NCBI RefSeq assembly: GCF_025244725.1
Contig: NZ_CP104203.1
Coordinates: 620,001 to 684,000, forward strand
DNA: 64,000 bases
Source of the DNA: Chryseobacterium oranimense
GTDB taxonomy: Bacteria; Bacteroidota; Bacteroidia; Flavobacteriales; Weeksellaceae
Direction: 5' to 3'
Numbering within the stretch: the first letter of the stretch is position 1; every line of letters begins with the position of its first letter. The position numbers and the translations under genes are program-made. A model generated the notes under the pieces. It was given only the letters and a program-made list of their open reading frames with translations, was not told where the DNA came from and did no database searches. This document shows, one piece after another, positions 35,663 through 43,744 of the stretch.

Positions 35663-36028
35663 ATGCACGAAAGAAAAATACCTTTGAATTTAAACTGCGG
35701 TCTTGACCTTATCGGGGAAGTCCTTTACGGCAAATGGAAAATCCGTCTGTTGTGGTTTATCCATCAAGGTCATCTGCGTCCAAGTGAATTGAACCGTAAA
35801 ATTCCGGATGCTTCAAGACGCGTCTTAAATATCCAGCTGAAAGAACTTGAAGAGCATGAACTCGTTACCAAGAAAATCTACGCTCAGGTTCCACCAAAAG
35901 TTGAATATTACCTTACAGATTTTGGGAAGACCCTGATTCCTGTAATTTCTACCTTAGGATTTTGGGCTGATGAGAATGAAGACAGGCTAAGAGAAGTCAT
36001 TTTAAAAAGAATGTCAGGGAATGCCTGA
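35663..36028 (+). CDS. HxlR family transcriptional regulator
   Basis: 121 residues from ATG 35663; a start at 35603 would place the promoter inside the coding region. A winged helix of the HxlR type: NCGLDLIGEVLYGKWKIRLL, GHLRPSELNRKIPDASRRVL (recognition helix) and KKIYAQVPPKVEYYLTDFGK (wing). HxlR proteins sense electrophiles or redox change and commonly control a divergent oxidoreductase, here the SDR gene 124 nt away. Confidence 0.92.
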   Translation: MHERKIPLNLNCGLDLIGEVLYGKWKIRLLWFIHQGHLRPSELNRKIPDASRRVLNIQLKELEEHELVTKKIYAQVPPKVEYYLTDFGKTLIPVISTLGFWADENEDRLREVILKRMSGNA

Positions 36029-36390
36029 GATGAAGATTTAAAACTGTATTCAATTCCAAATTGATTTATAAAGAATAAATGACATTACTTATCTGTCGTT
36101 TGTTTTTGCATTGACCTTCCGTATTGCTGATCAATAAGATTATTTTCTTTAGGCTTGCTGCTAAGTCAGAGACTTACGCGAGCTAGTGCAGTGACTGAAT
36201 TATAAATTGGGAAAAATCAACAAATAGAAAAACTTTATTTTAATTTTTACTTACGGAAAACCGTAAAGCAAATACATTTTATATAATGATATTTGTAGTG
36301 TAATTTTTAATTCCCAGTGTAAGTCTTAATTAATAAAGTTTTTAATTTCAATCATAAGTGTTATTTATAATCAATTAATTCAGTAATCAG
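36029..36390. other. gene-free 362-nt stretch before the DUF6119-type gene
   Basis: AT-rich, with no ORF of note. It holds the diverged repeat at 36133-36176, which also occurs at 38107-38150. The last 150 nt (36240-36390) are very AT-rich and should contain the promoter of the next gene, but no perfect -7 box is seen. Confidence 0.4.
36133..36176. repeat. diverged 44-bp intergenic repeat, copy A
   Basis: aataagattattttcttta followed by a ttgctgctaagt stretch resembles 38107-38150 at about 36 of 44 bases by eye. A GAGCTAG follows this copy at about 36179 but precedes the other copy at about 38098. The two copies bracket the DUF6119-type gene. Confidence 0.5.
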
Positions 36391-38016
36391 ATGGCCAAAA
36401 AGAAAATAAAATTGAATGCAGTTCTTTTAAAAAATAACTTAAACATTACAGCTCCTGAAACATTTATTGAAAATTATAGCCAGGATAATGAAATCAATTT
36501 CAATAAGGGAGATCTCAATGCTATCCTTTATAAAAGGTTAGGCAGCTACAGTGAACCTAAGTGGGTTGAGAATTTAAAAAATAAAATTGTTGGGAATTTT
36601 GTTAGTGATTTCCCGTCTAACCAAAGTTCAGGTGTAACTTTATTCATTGAAGTACAAAATAGAATTTTTGCAATTAATTTTGGAACGTTGGGACGTTTCA
36701 ATATAAATAAGAATGTGATAGAGAAAACATTTGGAATTTATACAGCTAATAAACTATTAAACAATGATTTAACAGCAACGATAAAAAGTGCTCACAGTCG
36801 GGTAAATGAAACAAATCCCGTTAATAAGCAACGTCAATACGGGGCAGATATATCGAATAATCAACTTTTCCTTTCAATGGAAGATAATGAAGCTCTTAAA
36901 GAACTAGCTGTAATTAGTTATGCATCAGAAGATTTTTCAAGAATGATTGGTAAATATAGTTCGTTAAATGTTCAATTTCTTTTTAATAATACTGAAATAC
37001 CTTGCTTTCAATATCTTCAACCAAAATTAAGCAGGCTTTTAGATATCTATAATTCTGTTTCCCCTGATGATATTAAAAAACTATTCAAGGGAATTTATCC
37101 TCTTAATAGTACGGAAGCAGAGGCTTTGAATGAACAATTACCTGACAAATTAATTATGTCAACCGACACATTTTTTTTGTTTGAACCTGAAATAGATTAT
37201 GATCTTAGCCTTGTTGCAGCGATTAAAATCGAAGATGAGTTTTACGATGAATTATCTCTATCTGCTTATCTCATCAAAAATCCTCAACCTAGTTTTGAAA
37301 ACCTCATTGAAGACAAGATTTTTTTTCTAAATGAAGATGATGGTATAATTAAGGAATGGTCTGTTCTGGAATGTTTGTATGGAGAAATTGAAGAAAATAA
37401 TACAAATTATATCTTATCTGCTGGTGAATGGTTCGAAGTTTCTAAAGATAAATATGATCGTATTAGCCATGCAGTTGATGAGATAATTGATACTGATTTT
37501 GTTATTCCTGATGATATTAAAGAAAATATAAAAGAAGCGATTGAACAAGCTGTTACTCAAAACCCAAATCAAAACATTAATAAAGAAAATATCTTTAATA
37601 CACATTTGTCAAATCACATTCACGGTTATTTGTTTGATGAAGCAGCTAAACAAATTAATCTTTACGAAGATAGATTTGAAGTTTGCGATGTCCTCCATCA
37701 AAATAGTTTTTTTCATGTAAAGTATAATTATGGTGCTTCCGCATTGAGTCACTTATTTAATCAGGGTTATGTGTCAGCTAAATCATATGCAGAATTTACG
37801 AGTAAATATGCAGAAGCAGTCAATGTACACATACCGGATGTTACAAATCATCTTTCTCCTCAACCTGATAATGTTACGGTTCACTACCTTATTCTTAATG
37901 AGAAGTCACAAGATAGATTAACATTTTTTTCGAAAATGGCTTTGGAAGACAAAATTAGAACTTTACAAGCTATGCGATTTAATGTGAATCTGACTTGGGT
38001 TCGAGATATGTATTAA
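36391..38016 (+). CDS. TIGR04141/DUF6119 family sporadically distributed protein
   Basis: 541 residues, cytosolic, acidic. The C-terminal block FFHVKYNYGASALSHLFNQG near residues 444-463 is the recognisable TIGR04141 signature, and upstream segments such as LSAGEWFEVSKDKYDRI fit the family. Members are scattered among bacteria, often in defence islands, and their biochemical activity is not established. Codon use is more AT-rich than in the housekeeping genes around. It may work with the DUF6161-like gene 300 nt downstream and the XRE gene beyond, but this is inference. Confidence 0.75.
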   Translation: MAKKKIKLNAVLLKNNLNITAPETFIENYSQDNEINFNKGDLNAILYKRLGSYSEPKWVENLKNKIVGNFVSDFPSNQSSGVTLFIEVQNRIFAINFGTLGRFNINKNVIEKTFGIYTANKLLNNDLTATIKSAHSRVNETNPVNKQRQYGADISNNQLFLSMEDNEALKELAVISYASEDFSRMIGKYSSLNVQFLFNNTEIPCFQYLQPKLSRLLDIYNSVSPDDIKKLFKGIYPLNSTEAEALNEQLPDKLIMSTDTFFLFEPEIDYDLSLVAAIKIEDEFYDELSLSAYLIKNPQPSFENLIEDKIFFLNEDDGIIKEWSVLECLYGEIEENNTNYILSAGEWFEVSKDKYDRISHAVDEIIDTDFVIPDDIKENIKEAIEQAVTQNPNQNINKENIFNTHLSNHIHGYLFDEAAKQINLYEDRFEVCDVLHQNSFFHVKYNYGASALSHLFNQGYVSAKSYAEFTSKYAEAVNVHIPDVTNHLSPQPDNVTVHYLILNEKSQDRLTFFSKMALEDKIRTLQAMRFNVNLTWVRDMY

Positions 38017-38106
38017 TTTAATACAGTTAGTAATTTTATTGCATAAATTGAATGTTATTAATATTATGCCTCCGCTGGGCAAAGTCTCTTGACTTTGAGC
38101 TAGAAA

Positions 38107-38150
38107 AATAAGATTCTTTTCTTTAAGATTGCTACTAAGTTAGGAGATTT
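38107..38150. repeat. diverged 44-bp intergenic repeat, copy B
   Basis: aataagattcttttcttta followed by ttgctactaagt resembles 36133-36176. It sits in the 300-nt gap between the DUF6119-type and DUF6161-like genes, next to AAAGTC-TCTT-GACTTT (about 38080-38095), a small inverted repeat. Confidence 0.5.
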
Positions 38151-38316
38151 CAGACATCAAGGTTTATTTGAAGTCTATCAAATTCACTCAATAATAATTT
38201 TTTACCAAGCTTAATTATTATGCTAAAAAATATATTTTTGACTTCTTTCTATTTCTATCTTCAAAAAGCAGTTTGTATATTTATTGCTAATTAATTTTTT
38301 AAATAAATCTTAAAAA

Positions 38317-39618
38317 ATGGAATTACAAGAAGCTCGCAAAATAATTAGAGAATCTGCATATACAGATTATCTTAACGAATTTGAATATGAATTTATCTTG
38401 CCACATTTAGACTTTAAAGTCAAATTTGTTGGATTAATTAATATTTTTAAATTTTTTAAAGAACAAGATGAGGGCTGGAAGGTAAAGTTATCAGATATTT
38501 CAAGTAGTAGATTTAATGATTCAACAAATTTTTTTTCTATTGCACATACTCATATTGAAAAATTTTTTAATGAATATATAGCTAATAATATATACAATGA
38601 AAAAAATTTACAAGATACTTTTAACAGTTATCGACCTGCTTATTTTTCTCCAAGTCAAAATGTTTTTTTATCGGATTCATCAGAAGTAGATTTTTTACTT
38701 AAATTATTGATAAATGATGAGGAAAAATTTCGAGGTGCATTTAGATTTTTTACATCTCAAGCTATGGATTATAATTCACGAAAAAGTGTAGAAGGATATA
38801 TTCTTAGTTATGAATTTGCAAATCGTGAAAATTCTGTGTTATTTAATCGGAGAGAATCCGAAAAGAGATACGTTAATGAGATTAGAAATAAAATTCAAAA
38901 TGTTGAAGATGACTATAATAATAAAGTAATTTCATTAGTTCAAAAAATCGAAGAAGATTACAAAAATAATACTGATTTACAAGAAGAGAATCAGTCAAAA
39001 TCTCGTCAACTTCTGGCTGACTGGTTAAAATTTAAAAGAGATAGTTTCTTCGGATTTTTAGATAATACAAATCTAGAATTTAAAACACTTTTTGATAATT
39101 CTCAATCAGAATTTGATAGTTTGCAGAATCAATATAGTGAGTTGCTAAAACTGCAAGAACCTGTAAAATATTGGAATGATAGAGCAAAAGAACTTAATAC
39201 TAAAGCAAATATGATTCTTATAGTAATTGTAGTTTTTTCTTTATTATTTGCTATTATGGTTTATTTTTTATTGTGGTTTACACCTGAAGGTTTATTAGAG
39301 TCTCTTTTTGATGGTAACAAGTATAAAGCTATTAGATGGTCTTTTGTATTTTTAATTTTTGTATCTATTTTCTTTGTTGTAATAAAGGCTTTAATGAAAT
39401 ATATGTTTAGTAATTATCATTTGGCTCGAGATGCAGAAGAAAGAGAAAAATTGACTTATTTATATATTTCAATACGTAATAATGCAGAAGTCTCAGAGGA
39501 AGAGAAAAAAATAGTATTTCAAGCATTATTCAGTCGATCTGATACAGGACTATTAAAAGAAGATTCTTCTCCTACAATGCCAGGTATCTCGACAATAATT
39601 GAAAAAAATATAAAATAA
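38317..39618 (+). CDS. DUF6161-like membrane protein with coiled coil
   Basis: 433 residues. A soluble N-terminal part (about 1-185, including MDYNSRKSVEGYILSYEF), a long coiled coil (about 185-285), two membrane helices (about 292-318 and 340-362) and a cytosolic tail with YHLARDAEEREKLTYLYISI, which is the most family-like block. This layout matches DUF6161 proteins, which occur sporadically and near defence genes; function is unknown. It is AT-rich like its neighbour and has no enzyme motif. Confidence 0.65.
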   Translation: MELQEARKIIRESAYTDYLNEFEYEFILPHLDFKVKFVGLINIFKFFKEQDEGWKVKLSDISSSRFNDSTNFFSIAHTHIEKFFNEYIANNIYNEKNLQDTFNSYRPAYFSPSQNVFLSDSSEVDFLLKLLINDEEKFRGAFRFFTSQAMDYNSRKSVEGYILSYEFANRENSVLFNRRESEKRYVNEIRNKIQNVEDDYNNKVISLVQKIEEDYKNNTDLQEENQSKSRQLLADWLKFKRDSFFGFLDNTNLEFKTLFDNSQSEFDSLQNQYSELLKLQEPVKYWNDRAKELNTKANMILIVIVVFSLLFAIMVYFLLWFTPEGLLESLFDGNKYKAIRWSFVFLIFVSIFFVVIKALMKYMFSNYHLARDAEEREKLTYLYISIRNNAEVSEEEKKIVFQALFSRSDTGLLKEDSSPTMPGISTIIEKNIK

Positions 39619-39744
39619 CAATTGTAAAAATACAACGATTTTAACTAAAGTTGTCGAAAACTGGAGGTCTCTTGGTTCAGAGATACTAAAGTGAGATATA
39701 GTTGAATATTCTATTAATTTTTCATATAAATAAGACAATAATAT

Positions 39745-40008
39745 TTAATTTTTGTCAGAATTATTAAATAAAGGATCATTAAAAAAATCTTGTAATGTAA
39801 TTTTTAAGAGATTACAGAATCTTTTTATTGTGTAAATTGTAACTCCTCGTTCACTTTCAAAACTTTCCCATCTGTTTACTTGTTGTCTATCAATGTCATG
39901 AAGCTTAGCAAAATCACTTTGGCTCAATCCGGTAGACTCTCTCAAATCAATTAATCTTTGAGTTATTTTATTTCTAAGTTCAATATCTTCATTGTTAAGT
40001 TTGCTCAT
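39745..40008 (-). CDS. XRE family helix-turn-helix regulator
   Basis: 87 residues, nearly all an HTH_3 domain: RLIDLRESTGLSQSDFAKLH, then DIDRQQVNRWESFESERGVT (recognition helix) and RFCNLLKITLQDFF. Resembles small repressors of defence or toxin-antitoxin units. It is convergent with the DUF6161-like gene and divergent from the structured element at 40146; perfect inverted repeats occur in its upstream region, suggesting autoregulation. Confidence 0.88.
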   Translation of the reverse strand: MSKLNNEDIELRNKITQRLIDLRESTGLSQSDFAKLHDIDRQQVNRWESFESERGVTIYTIKRFCNLLKITLQDFFNDPLFNNSDKN

Positions 40009-40037
40009 TTAACAATTTTAAATTAATTGATAAAAAT

Positions 40038-40063
40038 ATTTGTAATCCATTTGGTTTACAAAT
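40038..40063. promoter_or_regulatory. inverted-repeat operator upstream of the XRE gene
   Basis: ATTTGTAA (40038-40045) and TTACAAAT (40056-40063) form a perfect 8-bp inverted repeat with a 10-nt spacer, one half-site per helical turn face. A further ATTTGTA half-site at 40077-40083 covers the -33 box of the plus-strand promoter, so the XRE protein could control both directions. Confidence 0.45.
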
Positions 40064-40077
40064 TGTATTTTCTTACA

Positions 40078-40109
40078 TTTGTACAATAAGCTACAAAAAA
40101 GTAGCTTTG
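40078..40109 (+). promoter_or_regulatory. promoter of the structured RNA candidate
   Basis: TTTG (40078-40081), a 20-nt spacer and TAGCTTTG (40102-40109) match both Bacteroidota promoter boxes perfectly. Expected start is about 40114, pointing at the nested hairpin. Confidence 0.6.
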
Positions 40110-40145
40110 CGATACTTCAAAGAAAAATAGAAGCTATTGCTTAGA

Positions 40146-40258
40146 ATCTCAAACTGAAAACTGGTAATTTAAAGCAACGAGACGATAAGCAGGAAGCTCA
40201 CGACCTAGGCGTGGGCTCTCTTATCTGTTGCAAGGTATACCAGTACCCCAGTTTAGAT
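40146..40258 (+). ncRNA. candidate structured RNA: 113-nt nested hairpin
   Basis: Six helices nest in register: ATCT/AGAT and AAACTG/CAGTTT (base), ACTGGTA (40160-40166)/TACCAGT (40238-40244), a 7x6 internal loop, GCAAC/GTTGC, GATAAG/CTTATC, and AGCTCACG (40195-40202)/CGTGGGCT (40210-40217) closing loop ACCTAGG. A perfect promoter lies upstream. A long rod with a central bubble resembles 6S RNA, and flavobacteria have a 6S-Flavo type, but I cannot verify the match. It could instead be a DNA-level palindrome of a mobile element. Confidence 0.55.
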
Positions 40259-40490
40259 ATTGTAGAGTCCCATGCCGTTTTTATTTCATGCTGTTCTGTT
40301 TTTCTACAATCATCTTTTTCTAAGCTGCTTCACTACATAAAGTATCATGTACGATACAATGGAGTGTACAATCCATTGCGGCTTCAGGGCTTTCACGGGA
40401 ACACAGATTTTATTTCTGTTCACTATTTACAATAAAACTCAGCGTACATCGGTAGGCTGATGGTTTCATACATTCTAAAAATACAAACGC

Positions 40491-41033
40491 ATGAAAAAGA
40501 GAAAAACAGATTTTGATCCTCAGTTTTGGGAAGTTAAGCGCTCCGGGTTGCAGCTGATAGAAGCTTTCTTTCAGTTCAATGAGCTGGATGCTTCCAAAGA
40601 AAGGCTCAGCAACATTATGAATTATGCCGTCAAGAGAAATAGCTGGATTCATGAAGATCCGGCGGTGATCTTCCAGTTTCATCAATCGATGAGGTCGCTG
40701 ATCCGGGCAGGCTATCTCATGATGCTGAAAAACAGAAAATGGACGGTCGATGCCCGGCCGGAGAAGATTTCCCCGTGGGTTCTTGGCTTGCTTTCGGAGA
40801 AAGAATACCGGAATCCTCTGCTGGTTTTCAAAAAAGCATTCAGGGAATACACCCTCAAAGAATTTGATTATTTTATGTCCGGAATCGTTTATTTCTCAAT
40901 GGGCGTCTATGAAAACCTGCCGGAAAGCAACATCGTTATGCCCTACATTCATACGGTTAAAATGCTGGATGCCGCACACCTCATTCTTCAAAGGAAAATG
41001 GAAAAGGAGAGGGCTGATACCAATTCAGAATAA
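40491..41033 (+). CDS. hypothetical protein, 180 aa
   Basis: I do not recognise this family. It is soluble and helical, rich in aromatic and charged residues (FDPQFWEVKRSGLQLIEAFF, then MRSLIRAGYLMMLKNRKW, FREYTLKEFDYFMSGIVYFS). Base composition is more GC-rich than the preceding accessory genes. The start at 40491 follows a 230-nt gap after the structured element; no motif suggests an enzyme. It stands alone, with DUF2911 102 nt downstream. Confidence 0.6.
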   Translation: MKKRKTDFDPQFWEVKRSGLQLIEAFFQFNELDASKERLSNIMNYAVKRNSWIHEDPAVIFQFHQSMRSLIRAGYLMMLKNRKWTVDARPEKISPWVLGLLSEKEYRNPLLVFKKAFREYTLKEFDYFMSGIVYFSMGVYENLPESNIVMPYIHTVKMLDAAHLILQRKMEKERADTNSE

Positions 41034-41134
41034 AAGGAAGGCAGTGGCAATCATTATATTTTCGGCAATCGGTTTAGTGTTTTATAAGCCAAAAGCAGTA
41101 AATTCGTAAACAAACAACAACAAACAAAAATATT

Positions 41135-41653
41135 ATGAAAACCATCATTAAATCTGCTGCCGTCCTTGTTGCCACCATGACCATCTCCATGAATGCCTTT
41201 GCACAGGAAACTAAAAAACCTGCCAGCCCTCCGGCCACTGCTACAGGAAAAATTAAAGATGCCACCATTACAATAGCCTATAGCAGTCCTTCTGTAAAAG
41301 GGCGTACCATATGGGGCGGTTTAGAAGCTTATAATAAAGTTTGGCGGGCGGGCGCCAATGAAGCCACTACTTTCGAAACGGATAAAGACATTACCGTTCA
41401 GGGTAAACCGCTGCCTGCAGGTAAATACAGCTTTTTCCTGATCCCTAAAGAATCCGGAACATGGACAGCGATTTTTAATAAAGAGCCAAAACAATGGGGC
41501 GCTTTTAAATACGAAGAAGCAAAAGATGCTTTACGCGTTGATGTAAAAACAAAAGCTTTACCAACCAGACAGGAAACTTTAGTTTATAAAATAAACAATA
41601 ACGGATTCACAATGGATTGGGATAAAATCTCAGTTCCTGTAGAGATTAAGTAA
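41135..41653 (+). CDS. exported DUF2911 protein
   Basis: 172 residues with signal peptide ending ISMNAFAQ. The DUF2911 domain is evident: [20 protein letters not shown], then [40 protein letters not shown] and [20 protein letters not shown]. The family is widespread in Bacteroidota as periplasmic or surface proteins of unknown function. Monocistronic, closed by a terminator. Confidence 0.93.
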   Translation: MKTIIKSAAVLVATMTISMNAFAQETKKPASPPATATGKIKDATITIAYSSPSVKGRTIWGGLEAYNKVWRAGANEATTFETDKDITVQGKPLPAGKYSFFLIPKESGTWTAIFNKEPKQWGAFKYEEAKDALRVDVKTKALPTRQETLVYKINNNGFTMDWDKISVPVEIK

Positions 41654-41672
41654 ACTTAAAATATGATAAACT

Positions 41673-41700
41673 AAAATCCCGTTAATACGGGATTTTTTAT
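41673..41700 (+). terminator. terminator after DUF2911 gene
   Basis: AAAATCCCGT/ACGGGATTTT perfect 10-bp stem with loop TAAT, followed by TTT. Confidence 0.9.
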
Positions 41701-41714
41701 TGTATCAAAAATGT

Positions 41715-41993
41715 TTATTTGGGCTGTTTCTTCTTCGAACTTAGTGCTTTGAGTTCCAGTTTTAAGATTTCTATTTTTTTTTGTAATACCAGATATTGAT
41801 TGGGACATTCTTCAAAAATTTCTTCTACGGAAACATCCAGCAGCCTGGCAATATCTTTCCATTCCTGATCCGAAATTTTAATTTTTCCTGTTTCTCTTTT
41901 TTGGTACTGGGTCTGGCTTATTTTAAGGTAAGTGGCAATATCTGCCTGGGTAATTTTTCTTGCTTTTCGTACAGCGATTAACTTCTTGTTCAT
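41715..41993 (-). CDS. XRE family helix-turn-helix regulator
   Basis: 92 residues from ATG 41993; the frame extends upstream but the added 63 residues are low-complexity and unlike protein. The HTH is clear: IAVRKARKITQADIATYLKI, then SQTQYQKRETGKIKISDQEW, with a short coiled C-terminal tail (LVLQKKIEILKLELKALS). It is divergent from the RiPP precursor gene (245 nt between starts) and is a candidate regulator of that cluster. Confidence 0.85.
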   Translation of the reverse strand: MNKKLIAVRKARKITQADIATYLKISQTQYQKRETGKIKISDQEWKDIARLLDVSVEEIFEECPNQYLVLQKKIEILKLELKALSSKKKQPK

Positions 41994-42237
41994 GGTTTTG
42001 TGAAAAATATTAGTGAAACGAATGTATAGAATATTTTTTTCAACACAAAAATAAAGGCTATAAAAAGCTATAATTTTTGCTTTTTTGTGTGAATTATGTT
42101 TGATACATTTGAAAAATATGACACCGAAAAGTGTCTTTTTGTATGTGTACAGTACAAAATAGAAAACGCTGATCAGCATCAACCCACGTCAGGGTTTGTA
42201 TGACGAAAATTGTTATTAAATTTTAAAAATTATTTTT

Positions 42238-42414
42238 ATGAAAAAGAAGTTAGAAAGCTTAAAGCTGAAAAAATTTAAAATGCAAAATGTAAAAGGAGGA
42301 GGTCCATCAGGTCCGGTAACAGGTTTTGACCCTTATACTTATGGGCCTGACAGAACCTATAACGGAACATATTATGTTACTGACACTGTTCAAACAGATA
42401 TAAACCAAGGATAG
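42238..42414 (+). CDS. RiPP precursor peptide of grasp-with-spasm type, 58 aa
   Basis: Starts ATG 42238 and ends TAG 42412-42414. Leader MKKKLESLKLKKFKMQNVKG is Lys-rich with the LxLxKFK pattern typical of Bacteroidota RiPP leaders. After GGG the core is rich in Thr, Tyr, Asp and Pro (PSGPVTGFDPYTYGPDRTYN, then GTYYVTDTVQTDINQG), giving many Thr/Asp pairs for ester crosslinks by an ATP-grasp enzyme. It lies 57 nt upstream of the ATP-grasp gene with a hairpin between them. The mature peptide structure and activity are unknown. Confidence 0.8.
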   Translation: MKKKLESLKLKKFKMQNVKGGGPSGPVTGFDPYTYGPDRTYNGTYYVTDTVQTDINQG

Positions 42415-42423
42415 AAACTAAAA

Positions 42424-42460
42424 TAGGCTATTTGTATTTATTGCAAATAGCCTAATTTTA
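42424..42460 (+). terminator. hairpin between precursor and ATP-grasp gene (attenuator-like)
   Basis: TAGGCTATTTG (42424-42434) and CAAATAGCCTA (42444-42454) form an 11-bp perfect stem followed by ATTTTAAG. As a weak terminator it would yield more precursor than enzyme mRNA. Confidence 0.6.
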
Positions 42461-42471
42461 AGATTGACATT

Positions 42472-43464
42472 ATGATAATTATTTTTAGTAAAAATTACGG
42501 TGAGAATACAACAGATGATGTTTTGAATTGGTTGTATCATCACAAAAAAGACAATGAAGTAATACTTAGAATAAATGGTGATGATTTACTAAATAAAGAC
42601 TTTTATATTGACATCTCCAATTCCGAATTTAATTTTAATGATCAGAAAATAGATAATCAGATTGTACATACTATTTGGTTCAGACGCACTTTTGATCAGG
42701 ATTCTTTAAATATTGAACCCAAAATTTTTGATGAATTTCATAATAACAAAACCCTGGAAAACCATTTACTATCCGAATTAGGAACAATATATAGGTTTTT
42801 AGAATCGTTTTTAGACAATTCAGTCTGGATCAATAAATACAGTGAAAGTTTAAATAAACTGAAAACACTTAAACTTGCTGAAAAACATGGTCTGAAAATT
42901 CCAGATACCTATATAACCAACAAAATAGAGATCATTAACCAATTAGCAGCAGATAAAAATCTGATTACAAAACCCATAAGCGATGCTGTAACCCTTTTTG
43001 ATCATGATTCTCATTATATGATGTATACAAGCGAAGTCAATGAAATAAAAAAAGAGGGCCATATTTTTCCTACCAAACTTCAAAGTAAAATAGATAAAAA
43101 ATTTGAGCTTAGAATATTCTATATAGACGATGTTTTTTATTCTATGGCTATATTTTCCCAAAATGATCATAGAACCAAGGTCGATTTTAGAAATTATAAT
43201 TTTAAGAAAAGCAACAGAAATGTACCTTATCAACTACCGGTAAATATAGAATCAAGTTTAAAAGAATTAGTTAAAGAATTAAATCTGAAAACTTGCTCGA
43301 TAGATATGATCGTTTCAAAAGATGAAGAGTACTATTTTCTTGAAATAAATCCTGTAGGGCAGTTTGGAATGGTTTCCAAACCATGTAATTATCATTTGGA
43401 AGAACAAATGGCATTATATATATTGAAAAATTATGAAGAAAATAACAACGAAATTAAAAAATAA
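42472..43464 (+). CDS. gwsG: ATP-grasp peptide maturase, grasp-with-spasm system
   Basis: 330 residues. An ATP-grasp ligase expected to form ester or amide bonds between side chains of the precursor (graspetide chemistry). N-terminal IIIFSKNYGENTTDDVLNWL, central ATP-binding segments NLITKPISDAV and FELRIFYIDDVFYSMAIFS, and the metal-binding end DEEYYFLEINPVGQFGMVSK. MvdD-like family members start and end the same way. It is flanked by the precursor and by the SPASM-domain protein, which together define grasp-with-spasm. Confidence 0.88.
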   Translation: MIIIFSKNYGENTTDDVLNWLYHHKKDNEVILRINGDDLLNKDFYIDISNSEFNFNDQKIDNQIVHTIWFRRTFDQDSLNIEPKIFDEFHNNKTLENHLLSELGTIYRFLESFLDNSVWINKYSESLNKLKTLKLAEKHGLKIPDTYITNKIEIINQLAADKNLITKPISDAVTLFDHDSHYMMYTSEVNEIKKEGHIFPTKLQSKIDKKFELRIFYIDDVFYSMAIFSQNDHRTKVDFRNYNFKKSNRNVPYQLPVNIESSLKELVKELNLKTCSIDMIVSKDEEYYFLEINPVGQFGMVSKPCNYHLEEQMALYILKNYEENNNEIKK

Positions 43465-43621
43465 AAAACTTCCTCTTCCTTATTGGAATATACAAAAGGA
43501 ATTATCAGATAAAAAAATGGGTGATACTCCGGCAATGATGTATTCTAATTCAGATTTGTATCAAACGAGAGGTTATGTTGTGGAAGGTTCCAGAATAGTA
43601 ATATCTAAAATAATCAGTTAA
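43433..43621 (+). CDS. small protein overlapping gwsG, 62 aa
   Basis: Overlaps the end of the ATP-grasp gene by 32 nt in another frame and contains KKLPLPYWNIQKELSDKKMG and GYVVEGSRIVISKIIS. It is hydrophilic, with no signal peptide or known domain. Position inside the cluster and the tight overlap suggest it is real. It may be a second peptide substrate or an accessory protein; I do not recognise it. Confidence 0.5.
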   Translation: MKKITTKLKNKKLPLPYWNIQKELSDKKMGDTPAMMYSNSDLYQTRGYVVEGSRIVISKIIS

Positions 43622-43663
43622 TTGTAAAAAATAATATTATGGGTTTTATTTCCAACTTCTTGT

Positions 43664-43744
43664 ATGGAAATTAATTTTAGAAAAGAAATACTGGAATATC
43701 TTTCAAAACCAGACTCCTATCCTTTAGATGATAATATAAGATGA
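43664..43744 (+). CDS. possible 26-aa leader ORF before gwsS
   Basis: MEINFRKEILEYLSKPDSYP with six more residues, whose TGA overlaps the next ATG (ATGA). It may couple translation into the SPASM gene; evidence is limited to the overlap. Confidence 0.3.
   Translation: MEINFRKEILEYLSKPDSYPLDDNIR

Noticed and set aside
36391..40008. Assignment to a named anti-phage system such as Zorya, Gabija or Kiwa
   Set aside because: None of the hallmark motifs (MotAB, ATPase/UvrD, KwaA/B) are present in the three proteins.
40146..40258. tRNA or integron attC site
   Set aside because: No cloverleaf or CCA end, and the R and L boxes of attC sites do not match.
40211..40435. 74-residue ORF in the structured element
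   Set aside because: It reads through half of the nested hairpin, has no protein features and no ribosome-binding context.
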